From Gracilaria gracilis (Eukaryota; Rhodophyta; Florideophyceae; Gracilariales; Gracilariaceae), in assembly GCA_030374805.1 (NCBI GenBank), contig JARGSG010000035.1, positions 496,001-560,000 on the forward strand: a stretch of 64,000 bases of DNA, in the 5' to 3' direction. Below the pieces are notes generated by a model. It was not told the origin of the DNA and did not search any database. It saw only the letters and a program-made list of their open reading frames with translations. Positions 10,615-21,308 of this stretch are shown one piece after another. Position 1 is the stretch's first letter. Each line of letters begins with the position of its first letter. The position numbers and the translations under genes are program-made.

Positions 10615-12092
10615 TGTAGCCAAGTGAATGAAAGGCGAAACGGCAGCCACAAAGAAGATGTTAAGGCAAATATACGAGAGGGTGAAGTTGCAGAATTTAG
10701 GGTTGAGTGTAACAAGGAGCGCAGTTTGGAGCGTTGGGGGAGCGCAAGAACGTGAGAGGAGAGTATACTGCCGTCGAAATGTAGCGTGCAGTTGTCTAAA
10801 ATGCACGAGCTTCACCTTAAAGCGCATCCGGGTCCGTGGGGCCAACACCTCTCTTTGAATTTAAACGATTGGTGGGAAAATCACCAAGTGCAACAATCCG
10901 GTTGGGGTAGGGGTTCTGCTTATAGCTCCGGGGCCTTTAAGAAATTGCGTCGGGGCGTTCACGGGCGTTGATGCCCCAAGCCGTCTAAGCCAATCAATAG
11001 CCGTAGATGGGCGTTCACGCGATCATTCACGCTTGTTTAGACCGCGCCTCATACCTGCTACCGCTACAGCGTGCTAGGCTGGTGCTCTCGAGAGCATTCT
11101 ATGTTGTTTTTTCCTTTTTTTGTGTTTGTGTGTCTTTGTTCTTGGGTTTGTCATCACTCGCACCATTTTTTGTACAAGAATGGTGTTTTCAGAACTTAAA
11201 TCAAGCGGCAACTTTTGTGGTCGTCGCTCTGTGCTAAAAAAATTGCTTTCTTAATAAATGTATGAGCTTTTGTTGAAATCGCGCGTGCACGACACGAGTT
11301 ACAAATTATAAGAATCCCTCCAAACGGATGTGTTTGACGAGGTGCACTAATGACGGTTTTACTCAGCATCTACTTCGTCAATGTGCATGAAACTCGCAAC
11401 ACAAAAAGCCAAGAGTGTTGGCTTTGCACTGAACTATGTTCGAGATTAATTGAGGCACTGGCCGGAAAGATAGAGAGGCTCCAACTCGGAAAACTGGAGT
11501 TCAAGAAAACATTTACAATTAATATGGTGAACAGCTAGGTATTTCCGAATGGATAACCACAGCGCCAAATATTTGACGGTTTGACAATCGGGGAATTTCC
11601 GAATTCACGCAATGTAGGATTGGTGGAGAGAGGATCAGGTCAAACAATGCTATTTTGTTGGGTACTTGAGGTTGAGCCTAGCTCTCTGATTGGTGCGCTC
11701 TGTACAGTACGTCGGCAACATCGTGCGTTTTCGGACGGGGCGCTTTACGCGTGCTCTGCCATCTTCGCTCGCCATGCAACTTGCTTTTCAACCGCTGATC
11801 ACTTGCCCATTTTAGACACACTGAGTCGGTACATATTACCGACCTGTTCTTTCCTCGTCAAACTCTTTCCACACTACAAGCACCAACTTGTTCTTCGTCT
11901 TCCACGGCTCGTTGCGATTGCCCCTCTCCCGCACCCTTCGATTCGCAACGTCGTGCTACTTCTTTCCGCCAATTCCCATTTCCGCAGCCATCAGCTTGGA
12001 CTCGCCTACCTTCTAACCCAGCTTCGGACGATAATGAAATTCGTTTGTCCTAGAGTTTGCCCTTGAATGTAGCTTCAACTGTGCAATCATCC
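10615..12092. other. Divergent intergenic region upstream of SEC3
   Basis: This holds the 5' sides of the hypothetical gene and of SEC3. An open frame at 11,581-12,066 begins with TTG, has no recognisable similarity and overlaps the SEC3 leader, so I treat it as leader sequence. A short repeated word, GGGCGTTCACG or close variants, occurs around 10,955 and 11,008. Confidence 0.4.
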
Positions 12093-15000
12093 ATGCAATC
12101 CATGCTTTCTCAACGTCGCTCAAGCGAACAAGCATCCCAATCCTCCCATTCAACCCCGTCGCAGCTGCGCCTTGAGTCCGCTCTGCGCCATGTCAATGTT
12201 TTGTTTTCAACCACAGCCTTCCAAGAAAATGGCGCGCGACCGGAGTCCCCTACACCATCTCAGCCCGCCTCTCGGACCTCAGAAACATCCGCAGTACGTC
12301 GAATTTTCTCGCGCGAGCCACGTCGTTGCCCAGTTCACAGTCGTCTTGCAGTAGCTGCCAATACAAAGAACCCGCATCTCATTCGTATATACCATCTTGT
12401 TGACTATGGTGTTAATACACGTCCAATCATACATCGCTCTTGGAACATTTCTGACATTCGCAGGATTGATGGACTGGGTCAACCAGTTGCAGAAGGCCTC
12501 TTGTTTGCCTTGCATTTCATCCCCGCCAAAGTGTTCATCTTTCGAACCCAATCCCCGAAGACGAGAGCAATATTTCTATGGTCACTACTGCAGACATGCG
12601 TGTCAAAGCTCAAACGTGCCCCGCCTGTACAGCATCTTCGTTTACTCGATTTGCAGAACATGGCCGAGAAGCACTCTCTTGTCGACGACAGCCACCCCTC
12701 CATCAAACCAACAGCCTCAGAATCATCCCGTGCGAAGAGCGTTGATGCAGCTGAGCGCCAGTCTGATGTGCCACCAACCCGTACATCCGAAGCCTCAACT
12801 AAAAAGAACTCTTCGCGTACTATTCAATCTAAGCGTACAAGTCTGGACGAATCAACAAACGAGCTTTCAAGACAGCAGCGAAACTTCGATCACAGTCCCA
12901 GACTGACTGACGTCCAGACGCAACAGGGTAGGCTCGGATCGCAAGCGAAACGTTTACAACAGTTTCCGAGGGCGTTTTCTGAACCGAAGCTTTCCGACTC
13001 GGGCCAGAAGCGAAGCGAACATACCTTGGAAGATGAATCATCCCAGGAAGCTCCCCATTCAGAACACGTTCAAGGTAGAGACTCCTACGTAGAGCAGCTA
13101 GCTTTTGAAGCGGCTGCGAAGCGTTTCGGAAGAAAGCGTTCATCAGCTGTTACAAATGGCAGTAAGGAAGTCATGTCAAATTTGGATAGCGATCCCAAAG
13201 CTCTTTGGTTTGAAAACAGAAGAAGGCCAAACGAAGCCAACACGAAGATTTTCATGGAACATATGCGTCTGCGCAGGCAGAGAAAGCAGGCCAAACTTAA
13301 CGATGATGAAAAAGCTAATTTGCTGTACTCTCTGCAGTTATTTGCGGCGGACGGTGACGCTCACTTGCACGAGTTCGGCAATTGGCTCGAAAGCCATATT
13401 CAGCAATTGGAGGTGGAGAACATTGGGGATATAGTAGATGTCGAGAGCTGTGAGCCATGTCACGAGACTGCAGATTATGGAATGTCAAAAGATACAGTGC
13501 AGCGGGAAGACCTCCATGATGTTCTCATCAAATCGATCACAGCTGCTGATCCTTGGCTTCGGAAATGTGAAAGCCTTTTGGAACCCTACGCATGTTTGTC
13601 ACAAGAAATCAACAGTGACATAACTCTTTTGGAAACACAACGCGAGAATAATCGGGCGCTTCAGGAGGAGCTCGATACCCTTCTTCATTCAATATCCTTT
13701 ACTGACCAAGAACAGAAACTAGTCGACAATTTGGATGTGTCATTCACGGCAGAGGAGAATGACTTGGATTATTCAAGTTTGCATAACGTTATTCACATGC
13801 TCACATCCAAGTATAATGAGATATCGAAACTGACGAAGCTATCAGGGATGTCGGCGGTCACTGATGTACTGCGCTTGATATCCGAGAAACGTAACCGTGC
13901 CTCAAGAGTATTGCTACCTTGTTTGAAGTCTTATCTTGAGGATATCTACACCGAGCGACGAAGAGCGATTCTTGTGTTTGATGAAACTGATTTAGGATCG
14001 AACACTATGGTCAGTAGACCTTCGAAAGATGGGGAGCATGTTCGGAGTTTTCGCAAGGGTCTGCAGTGTATTGCTGCATGTGAGAACAATGCGTACTCCC
14101 AGGTCACCGATCACTACGTTGAGCTCTCATCATCCTGGACGACGAACTTCCTTCGATTCACAATGCAGGGGGAGCCACCTCTTTCCCTTGAAAATGGCGC
14201 TTTGGATGGCCGAATGGAACGGTTCGCTGAGAACTTACTGTACAGTTGTTTCGTGGAGAGTCACTTGGCGTTCAGCCTTTTTAACAACGACCAGCGAGAT
14301 ACAGAAAAGATACTACCAGCAGTACTTAGAAGACAACTTCCTTCTCCTGAGCTCTTGCATGACTTTTTGAAGGGTCATAGTCAAAACCAAAACGAGTTCA
14401 AAGCCTGCCTTCATCAGCACTTTTGGCGAGCTTTAGAGTTTTTCAGCAGTGGGCTAACCAGCTTCTCTGAACAATACTTGAACGAGATAGTGTCTCGGGT
14501 GGAGCAACGTCTAGGCGTTTTGTATAATACCTACAAGAAACTCTTCCCTGTCCATGTTCTAAAGGTCGGAACCATGAAGCCGAGTAATGAAGCGACTACG
14601 GGGGCCCTGGATAGCTTCCAAACGAAATGCAGGGTGTTATGTATTACTTCTCAACGACTAGTGGAGACACATGCAAACGCTGTTATAGCGATATTATCGG
14701 AATCACTGGACCTAAGAAGAGATACGCAAAGATCAGAGTTTTTCTCTCGTGTGAAGAAAGCTGTGGATCTCGCAGGTGAGCTATCTTGTTCAACTCACAA
14801 AGATTCACGCGATTTGCAAACGGAAGCTAATACCTGTAGTAGATCTATATGTGAGAAGCTTGTCCGTGCAGTGCTTCGAAGGACGGAGGTTGCATCGGCT
14901 GCTGCCGGTGATTATGCAGATGATGTCAGGCTGCAGTGCTATGGTTATGTTTCTGCAAGACTTGGCGGACCAGCAAGTGAGGATTACCTTGTGCTCTTGA

Positions 15001-15404
15001 CTCGACTGGCTGATCGTCTTCGGGAATATGTCATGAGCCGGTGGGTAAACAAAAAGATATTGAGAAAGATGTTTCATGAGCTTTTTCAGGACACGGCAAG
15101 TCGAACTTCTGAAAGTCACGTCAAGCTACAGACATGGGTTATGGGCCTTAATGCATCTGTCTCAGCAAGTGAAATTCGCATGTTTGTACATTCGACGTTA
15201 GAAGGAGCATCAAAAACTTGCGCGATTGTACCGTTTTATGGGGATTTGATATCCCTCATCAAAGACAGAATGGACGGAACGCTGAAAAGAAATCGAAGTA
15301 ACAGGCATTTCCTTGAGATAAGGCCTAAACTGCGTTCGTTCATGGCAGATCTGCTCTTCGTTCTGAGAAACGATCTAGAGGCGTTGAGGGAGACATACAA
15401 ATAA
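12093..15404 (+). CDS. SEC3: Exocyst complex subunit SEC3 (EXOC1-like)
   Basis: SEC3 marks sites of polarised secretion: its N-terminal PH-like domain binds plasma-membrane PI(4,5)P2 and Rho-type GTPases, and the rest joins the eight-subunit exocyst that tethers secretory vesicles. The N-terminal 75 residues are Ser/Gln-rich. The Sec3 PH-like region (HLIRIYHLVDYGVNTRPIIH, then RAIFLWSLLQTC) spans roughly residues 80-180. A Ser/Lys/Glu-rich linker leads to the conserved YSLQLFAADGDAHLHEFGNW-type segment and coiled coil (LLETQRENNRALQEELDTLL), then the long helical Sec3_C region to the end. I chose ATG 12093 because the frame upstream opens only with TTG; ATG 12102 is also possible. It encodes 1,103 residues in a single exon, intact. 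It is divergent from the hypothetical gene at 8.9-10.6 kb. Confidence 0.85.
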   Translation: MQSMLSQRRSSEQASQSSHSTPSQLRLESALRHVNVLFSTTAFQENGARPESPTPSQPASRTSETSAVRRIFSREPRRCPVHSRLAVAANTKNPHLIRIYHLVDYGVNTRPIIHRSWNISDIRRIDGLGQPVAEGLLFALHFIPAKVFIFRTQSPKTRAIFLWSLLQTCVSKLKRAPPVQHLRLLDLQNMAEKHSLVDDSHPSIKPTASESSRAKSVDAAERQSDVPPTRTSEASTKKNSSRTIQSKRTSLDESTNELSRQQRNFDHSPRLTDVQTQQGRLGSQAKRLQQFPRAFSEPKLSDSGQKRSEHTLEDESSQEAPHSEHVQGRDSYVEQLAFEAAAKRFGRKRSSAVTNGSKEVMSNLDSDPKALWFENRRRPNEANTKIFMEHMRLRRQRKQAKLNDDEKANLLYSLQLFAADGDAHLHEFGNWLESHIQQLEVENIGDIVDVESCEPCHETADYGMSKDTVQREDLHDVLIKSITAADPWLRKCESLLEPYACLSQEINSDITLLETQRENNRALQEELDTLLHSISFTDQEQKLVDNLDVSFTAEENDLDYSSLHNVIHMLTSKYNEISKLTKLSGMSAVTDVLRLISEKRNRASRVLLPCLKSYLEDIYTERRRAILVFDETDLGSNTMVSRPSKDGEHVRSFRKGLQCIAACENNAYSQVTDHYVELSSSWTTNFLRFTMQGEPPLSLENGALDGRMERFAENLLYSCFVESHLAFSLFNNDQRDTEKILPAVLRRQLPSPELLHDFLKGHSQNQNEFKACLHQHFWRALEFFSSGLTSFSEQYLNEIVSRVEQRLGVLYNTYKKLFPVHVLKVGTMKPSNEATTGALDSFQTKCRVLCITSQRLVETHANAVIAILSESLDLRRDTQRSEFFSRVKKAVDLAGELSCSTHKDSRDLQTEANTCSRSICEKLVRAVLRRTEVASAAAGDYADDVRLQCYGYVSARLGGPASEDYLVLLTRLADRLREYVMSRWVNKKILRKMFHELFQDTASRTSESHVKLQTWVMGLNASVSASEIRMFVHSTLEGASKTCAIVPFYGDLISLIKDRMDGTLKRNRSNRHFLEIRPKLRSFMADLLFVLRNDLEALRETYK

Positions 15405-18400
15405 CACGAGTGTGATGCCATCTTGAGGAATGCTCTTTCTTAGTGATTGGTTATCCAGGCACGGAGTAGAGCGCTGTTCCTACAATTCCGCCGCCTCAGG
15501 AGGACGGTGAGTCGACCTCAAGCGCAATTTCTGGTAGAGAGGCATCATCATGATGGGTACATGGATGTATTGATCACATTAGGATTGCGCCGTTTTGTTC
15601 TATTCTTGAGTCGCACAATTGGCATTGTACATACGACGACTTAGCCCGATGTGTAAATTGCTTGCTGGGGCAACCCAGTTAGATCAAGACCGTTTTTTTC
15701 GACATTGATACACATCTATCAAGAGCCATTCAAACCTTTCTTGGTTTGGCGAGGTATAGGTGATTCTTTTGCTTCTTTTCCGACGTACCCGCTGAGTAAA
15801 GGGGGATATGCGTTTGACCAATGATTGTATAGCAAGGCAAACAAGTTCGAATCATGCGTGTGGTCAGTCGCTTTTGCGTCGCTTTTGCGAACTTGAGTGA
15901 AATGCTAACAACGAAGACAATTATTGTAACACTCCTACCTCATCATTTTCATGAACCTGTGCCAAAAAGGGTAGCGCGACCCCATACGTCAAGACTCGAA
16001 GAGTTTCGATGAGCAACACAAGGAAGTGATCCCCTTTGCAGCAGTACTCGCAAAACGGAAGTTGCAAAAATACTGGCATCTCTGTTCAATGATTGGTGTG
16101 CTTCTACCTTCGTACTTTGCTTATGTTACTGCTTTTCTGCAGAATGTGAGCAAAAAGACTCGCAAAAAAATTACACCGCTGACACACTTGCAGAATTTCT
16201 CTCAAACTCGTCGGGAAAATCGCTGAATAGTGATGGTTTGCTGAACCGGTTTCTGTGACAACAGAAGGCATTTTCGCGCGAAAACCGACGAACCGAAACA
16301 CCTATCCGGCGGTGGAGCCACCAGAAATGATATGCGTAGTATATGGCGGGTAGCAAACACAGAATCGTAAGCGTAGCGATTGCGCGACGTATGTCTCTTT
16401 TCTACTGGCCAAGAAATGACTGGTTCGATTTCGAGTATGTCCTGCACTCTGAAACGGAAAAGCTAGAGCGCATCGTGATCGCTAAATGCGTTAAAGTTAA
16501 AAGAAAACGACGCAGTTGATATACGTTTTGATCGTTGAAGCAGTAAACATACTTGCTGATCGTAGTCAGCAAACTTTGAAGCTAGGAACATCATGATTGC
16601 TGGAGAGGAGAAGCTTGTGAGGTGTCTTCTTCGCTGTAGCTATCGCTTGGAGATAGCTGTTAGTGCAGCTCCAAACACCAGACGTCCATACTGGCATCGA
16701 CCAATTGTGAGGTCTTTCTGCCTCATCGTTCGTTCTGAGCGTTCGTGGGACAAAGAGGTTGATGTTCCTCATCAAAACTGGAGCACAGCGTAAAGAATGG
16801 CACAGACTTCATGAATCAAAACCTCTGCCAACTTGCGGTACACTTGGGCCGCCAAGTTTGCTGAAATCTTCAGAAACTTTCTTCATGCGTAAGCTCTGTA
16901 TTGTCGTACTCTTTCTCTACTAGCATAGATCTTCCTCTTAATTCCTTCTGCGAAGGTAGCGCTTTAACCCTTACTGTACCTCTCGTCTCCACGGCCCGTT
17001 TGTTAGAGGGCACCGAACACGTCGTGCTGTACGTCGTTCAATGAGTGGATGATGCACCAGGGACAAGGTGGGGGGTTGTTCTTATAACCTGTTGTTCAAT
17101 AGGCCAAGGGCTTTCGTGACACTTTCTGCCCTCAGAGCATGGACATTTTGCTAAGAGGGACTATGTCACAACGAGCAGCAGACATCAGTTCCGCCATAAT
17201 GGCGGTGAGTGTTCTTGACTAGCCCCGTACTTTGTACGCTAATAGACTTCTTCAGAGCGCCGCAGCTGCATCGGTCCTCGAATTGAGACAGAATGGGTTT
17301 TTGGAGTCTGCAGAACAATACAATGGGCCTTCGATTATAGTGGCATGTAATGAGTTATGTTGACGATCGAGTGAAGACATCAGGGCACGTGAGAATGAAA
17401 GTTGAGGCTTGAGCCGAAGACTCCCTCTGTCCGATAATCGCGTAATGGGGACGCGTTTCCAAAAAACCCAACAACATGGCCTTGCTCGACGAGGTATGCA
17501 GTTCGTCGATCGGGCTCCATTGCTTTATCGGCGATGTCCTTGACGTACTGTTCTCGCATAGTGAGGACACCAATGTTCGCCTTGAGTGTCGTTTCGGCCA
17601 GGGCTAGCATTCGGACTCCGGCGTCAACGGTGGTACATGTTCGGCTAATCCCAAAGCTGCCCGCTGTCACTTCAGCCCACGTTTCATCCGCGTTAGTGCT
17701 CTCCTATCCTTATCAGAACGTTTGTCACGATTCTTCGGTTTAGCAAAACACGTTGGCTAGCGGCTTGAAGTACAGAGGTAATCCATGTGTTTGGGGAGCA
17801 TGTGAGGTCCACGTTATTTCATGGGCCTCGTCCCTCTACTTTGGCTTCTCCTAGGGGTTCAGCAACGGAAAAGTAGTCTGTCTCCTCCTCGTATGCGTCC
17901 TTCCATTTCGTACAGACTATGCCCCAGCATTGCCCAATAGAGGGCGCAAATCACCCTGATCAGCCATTACAACGCGATGGTTGGGGTCAGTCAAAAGCAT
18001 GTCTCTCTGTTTAATAAGTTGCCGCTTCAGTAGTGAAGAGTAGTGAAGAGTGGTTTCGAAAGAAACGGACATGCGAATAAACGAGCAGTTGCCGGCGTGA
18101 GACTGACTCAAGGCCTGTACGCGACTGTCTCACAGGTCTCCGTGGGGGCGACAGTGATCATCGATGATCGATAACCTGTTACACTCGGCACATGACCCGT
18201 ACTATTCCTACATGGGGCACCTTCAAAGCTGTGCACAACGCAGCAGCGAAGACAAATACTCCTTCATGACAACGAGATGGAACTATTACCATGAGCGGAA
18301 CAATCTTCTGTGAACTTCAAAGGCCAAACATGCCGCGAAAGTGTCCGAAGTGACATCACATCACGGGCCACATGAGCTCCTTCAGGACACGTGATCTTAC

Positions 18401-18451
18401 CCCCCCCCCTCCCACTTGTGTTTGTGTTGTCATTTATATTCACAGGTCTCA
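15405..18451. other. 3-kb stretch with no firm gene
   Basis: I see no recognisable gene. Two pieces look weakly coding. On the plus strand ATG 17139 opens a short frame to a GTGAGT donor near 17,204, and a TTCTTCAG acceptor near 17,256 resumes the frame (VLELRQNGFLESAEQYNG) to about 17,360. On the minus strand the frame 17,670-17,380 reads TVDAGVRMLALAETTLKANI and VLTMREQYVKDIADKAMEPD, with codon use like a real exon. Neither matches a family I know. A short direct repeat of GTAGTGAAGA lies near 18,034, and an almost pure C run at 18,400-18,415 is an unstable homopolymer. Confidence 0.4.
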
Positions 18452-20488
18452 CTATTGCCTTCTTCTCTTTAGCGAGCCAGCCCCCCTTTCGGCCCGCGAA
18501 GCCTCCAACATCTTACGTTTCTGAACGAGCTTATCCTTCGCAGCCGCCTTTTCATTCTCTGCTTTCTTATGCCTCTGATACTGGCGCATCTTCTTTCTGC
18601 TCAACATAAGCGTTGCCATTTCCCGACCCTCCTTGTCCATTTGGGCCTTACTGGCTTTGGAGAGTTCTTCCTCTTGTCCTTCTTCGTCTTCAAGATCTTC
18701 ATCTTCGCCATCACTGTTTTCCACGTCTTCAGCTATTGTATCGCTGTTGCCAACTCTAGTGCTCCGAGCTTCGTTTCTACTATAGCGCCCATCCTGGTTC
18801 ATTTGTCCTACGTCATTCATACCATCATCCTCCTTATTTTGCTGGTCTTGAGAAGGAAACTCCGGCACAATATTCTCTTCGTTCGATTTGTTTGCCAGAT
18901 TTTTGTCTGGTTTGGCATTCTTCGACGGATCCTTCACAACTCTAGATGTCGAAAGGCTCGACACTTTCGCAATTTTCTCTTTAGCTGTTTGAAGACGAGC
19001 TGCACGTCCAGTGGTGGCTTGCTTCTCACTCGTCTTTGCCCCATTCTTCGCGTCTCGTTCAGCATACACAACAGCAGCAGCCTCTTCCACAACAGATGTA
19101 TCACCGGCTTTGATGCGATCGATTACATCCTTAAACCAAGGACGATATCCACCATCATCTTGTTCGGCGACGAACGGACTCAAGTGTGGAGGAAGGGGTG
19201 TGCCAGGGCCGTACAACAGAGTTGGCAAGAGCATTGAAGCGTTAATCGAATCAAACACGTACTGGGGTTGCACATATTCGAGCGACATGTCGCGATCTCC
19301 TTTCACTTTCGGACGGTCGATAATCCAATAGTTATACCCAGCCAGTCGGTTTTCATTTCCGGGCAAATCATCTTCTCTAGTTACTTTGAGAGCCCCGGCT
19401 GCTTTTAGGCAGAACTCAAGTTCGATGTACGGTACTTCTCGTCCGAGAACAAGGGACTTGCCTTTAAACACACCAGCGTCACTGGTTTCAAGCCCGTACC
19501 TGGCTTCGTCGTCCTCGTTTGATTTGTGATCTTCGTTCCCATCTGGACCAGTGTCTGAACCTTCGTCATCTGACTCATCTTCAGCCTTTGATTCCATGGC
19601 TAATTGCTCGACTCTTTTGACTGCGTCTGGGGATATAGCTGCTTCTTTTTCTTCTGACAGTCCATTCCCATTCTCTACCTTTGCAGACGGGTTGAATTTC
19701 TCTATCAGGAGGGAGGATAGCTCCATCGCATTGGCATCTGCATTACGAAGAATCTTTGGTGGATAAGCAAGGTTCTGGCTGGTGTAGAGACGGAAATTGA
19801 CAAAGCTCATAATGCACTCGTACAATTCGAGGAAAGTGAGCATAACAGAATAGTCCACGTCATCGGGCAGCACCTGACTAAATCGGTGAGGTGTGATCCA
19901 CGTTACGTTCTCCCCCATCAAGTTCGCCTGAAAGTAATAGCCTTTGATAGAGACAAACACTCTACTCAAGGAGTTTGTTTGAGCGACGAAATTGTGGAAC
20001 TCTCGAAGAAGGCGCTGGGATTTGGCGACTCGCTCGGGGGCAATTCCCACTTTGTGATCTGCTGGAAGATTGGCAAACAATGCTATGATACACAATGGGT
20101 CATCCAACTCGCGAATGGCGTCAACAAAATTTGGATATCGTTCCAGGACTAAATGGTCAAGTCTGCTTCTCGGTGCATTGAGGGCAAGTCTACGCAGAAC
20201 GTCAATACGGCGCTTAGAACGAGCCTTGACAACTTTCTTCCGATGTGCGTTTTGTTGTCGAACGGTATTGATTAGTCGTTCGTGAGCCAAGAAGTCAATA
20301 TCTTTGCGGAGATAGTATGTCTTATCAGAACCTTCAAATTTCTTCCTTGGTTCTCGTGGATAAATTCCTTTCAAGATACAGAGTCTCCGAAACTCTTGAA
20401 TGGAAAGTTGCAGCTTCTTGAGAGCCTTATCGCGGCTGATAAACGCCTTAGCGTTTCCTGAGGTCCCCTTCTTCTTTTCGCGGCCCAT
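18452..20488 (-). CDS. PES1: Pescadillo homolog (60S ribosome biogenesis)
   Basis: Pescadillo (yeast Nop7) is the scaffold of the PeBoW complex in the nucleolus, needed for ITS2/27S pre-rRNA processing and 60S assembly. From ATG 20488 the 678-residue protein has the Pescadillo N-terminal domain (RRLCILKGIYPREPRKK, TYYLRKDIDFLAHERLI, VFVSIKGYYFQANLMGE, YECIMSFVNFRLY), an acidic linker, and a BRCT domain at roughly residues 345-450 (FKGKSLVLGREVP, YNYWIIDRPKVKGD, SLEYVQPQYVFDSINA, LPPHLSPFV). The tail is Lys/Glu-rich with coiled-coil character (MLSRKKMRQYQRHKKAENEK), as in known family members. It is intact and single-exon, and somewhat longer than the human protein because of acidic inserts. 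It is divergent from the gene at 21,309. Confidence 0.95.
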   Translation of the reverse strand: MGREKKKGTSGNAKAFISRDKALKKLQLSIQEFRRLCILKGIYPREPRKKFEGSDKTYYLRKDIDFLAHERLINTVRQQNAHRKKVVKARSKRRIDVLRRLALNAPRSRLDHLVLERYPNFVDAIRELDDPLCIIALFANLPADHKVGIAPERVAKSQRLLREFHNFVAQTNSLSRVFVSIKGYYFQANLMGENVTWITPHRFSQVLPDDVDYSVMLTFLELYECIMSFVNFRLYTSQNLAYPPKILRNADANAMELSSLLIEKFNPSAKVENGNGLSEEKEAAISPDAVKRVEQLAMESKAEDESDDEGSDTGPDGNEDHKSNEDDEARYGLETSDAGVFKGKSLVLGREVPYIELEFCLKAAGALKVTREDDLPGNENRLAGYNYWIIDRPKVKGDRDMSLEYVQPQYVFDSINASMLLPTLLYGPGTPLPPHLSPFVAEQDDGGYRPWFKDVIDRIKAGDTSVVEEAAAVVYAERDAKNGAKTSEKQATTGRAARLQTAKEKIAKVSSLSTSRVVKDPSKNAKPDKNLANKSNEENIVPEFPSQDQQNKEDDGMNDVGQMNQDGRYSRNEARSTRVGNSDTIAEDVENSDGEDEDLEDEEGQEEELSKASKAQMDKEGREMATLMLSRKKMRQYQRHKKAENEKAAAKDKLVQKRKMLEASRAERGAGSLKRRRQ

Positions 20489-20657
20489 TTTGCGCTGCTT
20501 GTTCTATAGCGGCTGCGGCTGCGCCCTTAACAAGGTCGTCAAAGATGTATACACCGGAACAAACACCGACAACTGCTGTGAGTAGCAGAGATCCTGGAGT
20601 GAGAGAAAGAAATGGATTATACCTCAGAAATGCAATACGTTTCTGTCCCTGTTGCAT
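20448..20657 (-). CDS. Small putative membrane protein overlapping the PES1 start
   Basis: A 69-residue frame from ATG 20657 has a hydrophobic segment (SLLLTAVVGVCSGVYIF) followed by an Ala-rich and then charged tail. It runs on the same strand as Pescadillo and overlaps its first 41 bases in another frame. The single membrane segment is suggestive of a small mitochondrial or ER protein, but I cannot name a family. It may instead be an upstream ORF in the Pescadillo leader, or noise. Confidence 0.3.
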   Translation of the reverse strand: MQQGQKRIAFLRYNPFLSLTPGSLLLTAVVGVCSGVYIFDDLVKGAAAAAIEQAAQNGPRKEEGDLRKR

Positions 20658-21308
20658 TGACGAATGTGCTCAAAAGCTTGGAGGTGGCTGCCAATGGATA
20701 TATACCACACCTGAACTATAACACAAGGAACTGCAGTGGACAGATAATCGATTTTGCTTGAGGTTCAAACAAGTTTGAAGTGGTTGCCCGCAAATGTACT
20801 CAGCGACTTCTCAGCGTGAGGGATAATTCTTGAAGGATGGAGACGATAGGTCTCCAAAATGCTCTTGGGCCTCTCCCTGGTACTCTGTATCTTCGAACTC
20901 TAAACTATACGCCGCCGTCATGGACGGCTCAAAACTGTAAACCTTGACTTGCTGTAAGGATGATGGCAAGATAAGGACGTACAGTATTGATGTTCGGGAA
21001 CTTGATCCAAAGAAAGAACAGATCAGATTCAATACTCTGTATCGCTCTGGCGCTCTGCAGTGCAGAGTCTGCAGAGTCTGCAGAGTCTGCACCTGATGCG
21101 TTCGCAATTTTGGCGCCATCTCTAGTTGGCGGGTGCATGTCGTTACGGTTCTGTAGGTTTCGACACCCGCAAGACTGTTCGGTCCCTTGAGTATCCTGCA
21201 CCCATCGTATCTATCGCTGGGAGTGTGCACACAAGTTAATCGTCGTTCGCCCATTCGCATCAAGTTTCGAACGTCTCTGCGTGTTAGGAACAAGGACTCT
21301 CAATCCAA
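20658..21308. other. Divergent intergenic region between PES1 and the gene at 21,309
   Basis: This holds the promoters of two divergent genes. It contains a short tandem array of a 9-bp unit GCAGAGTCT at about 21,060-21,090. I see no gene. Confidence 0.45.
21056..21092. repeat. 9-bp tandem repeat, about four units
   Basis: The unit GCAGAGTCT repeats head to tail about four times in the PES1/21,309 intergenic region. This is a simple minisatellite-like array. Confidence 0.75.

Noticed and set aside
11581-12066. 161-residue frame upstream of SEC3
   Set aside because: It starts with TTG, has no similarity and overlaps the SEC3 leader.
15830-15880. Possible tRNA T-arm (AGTTCGAATC near 15,845)
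   Set aside because: No matching acceptor, D-arm or anticodon arm can be folded around it.
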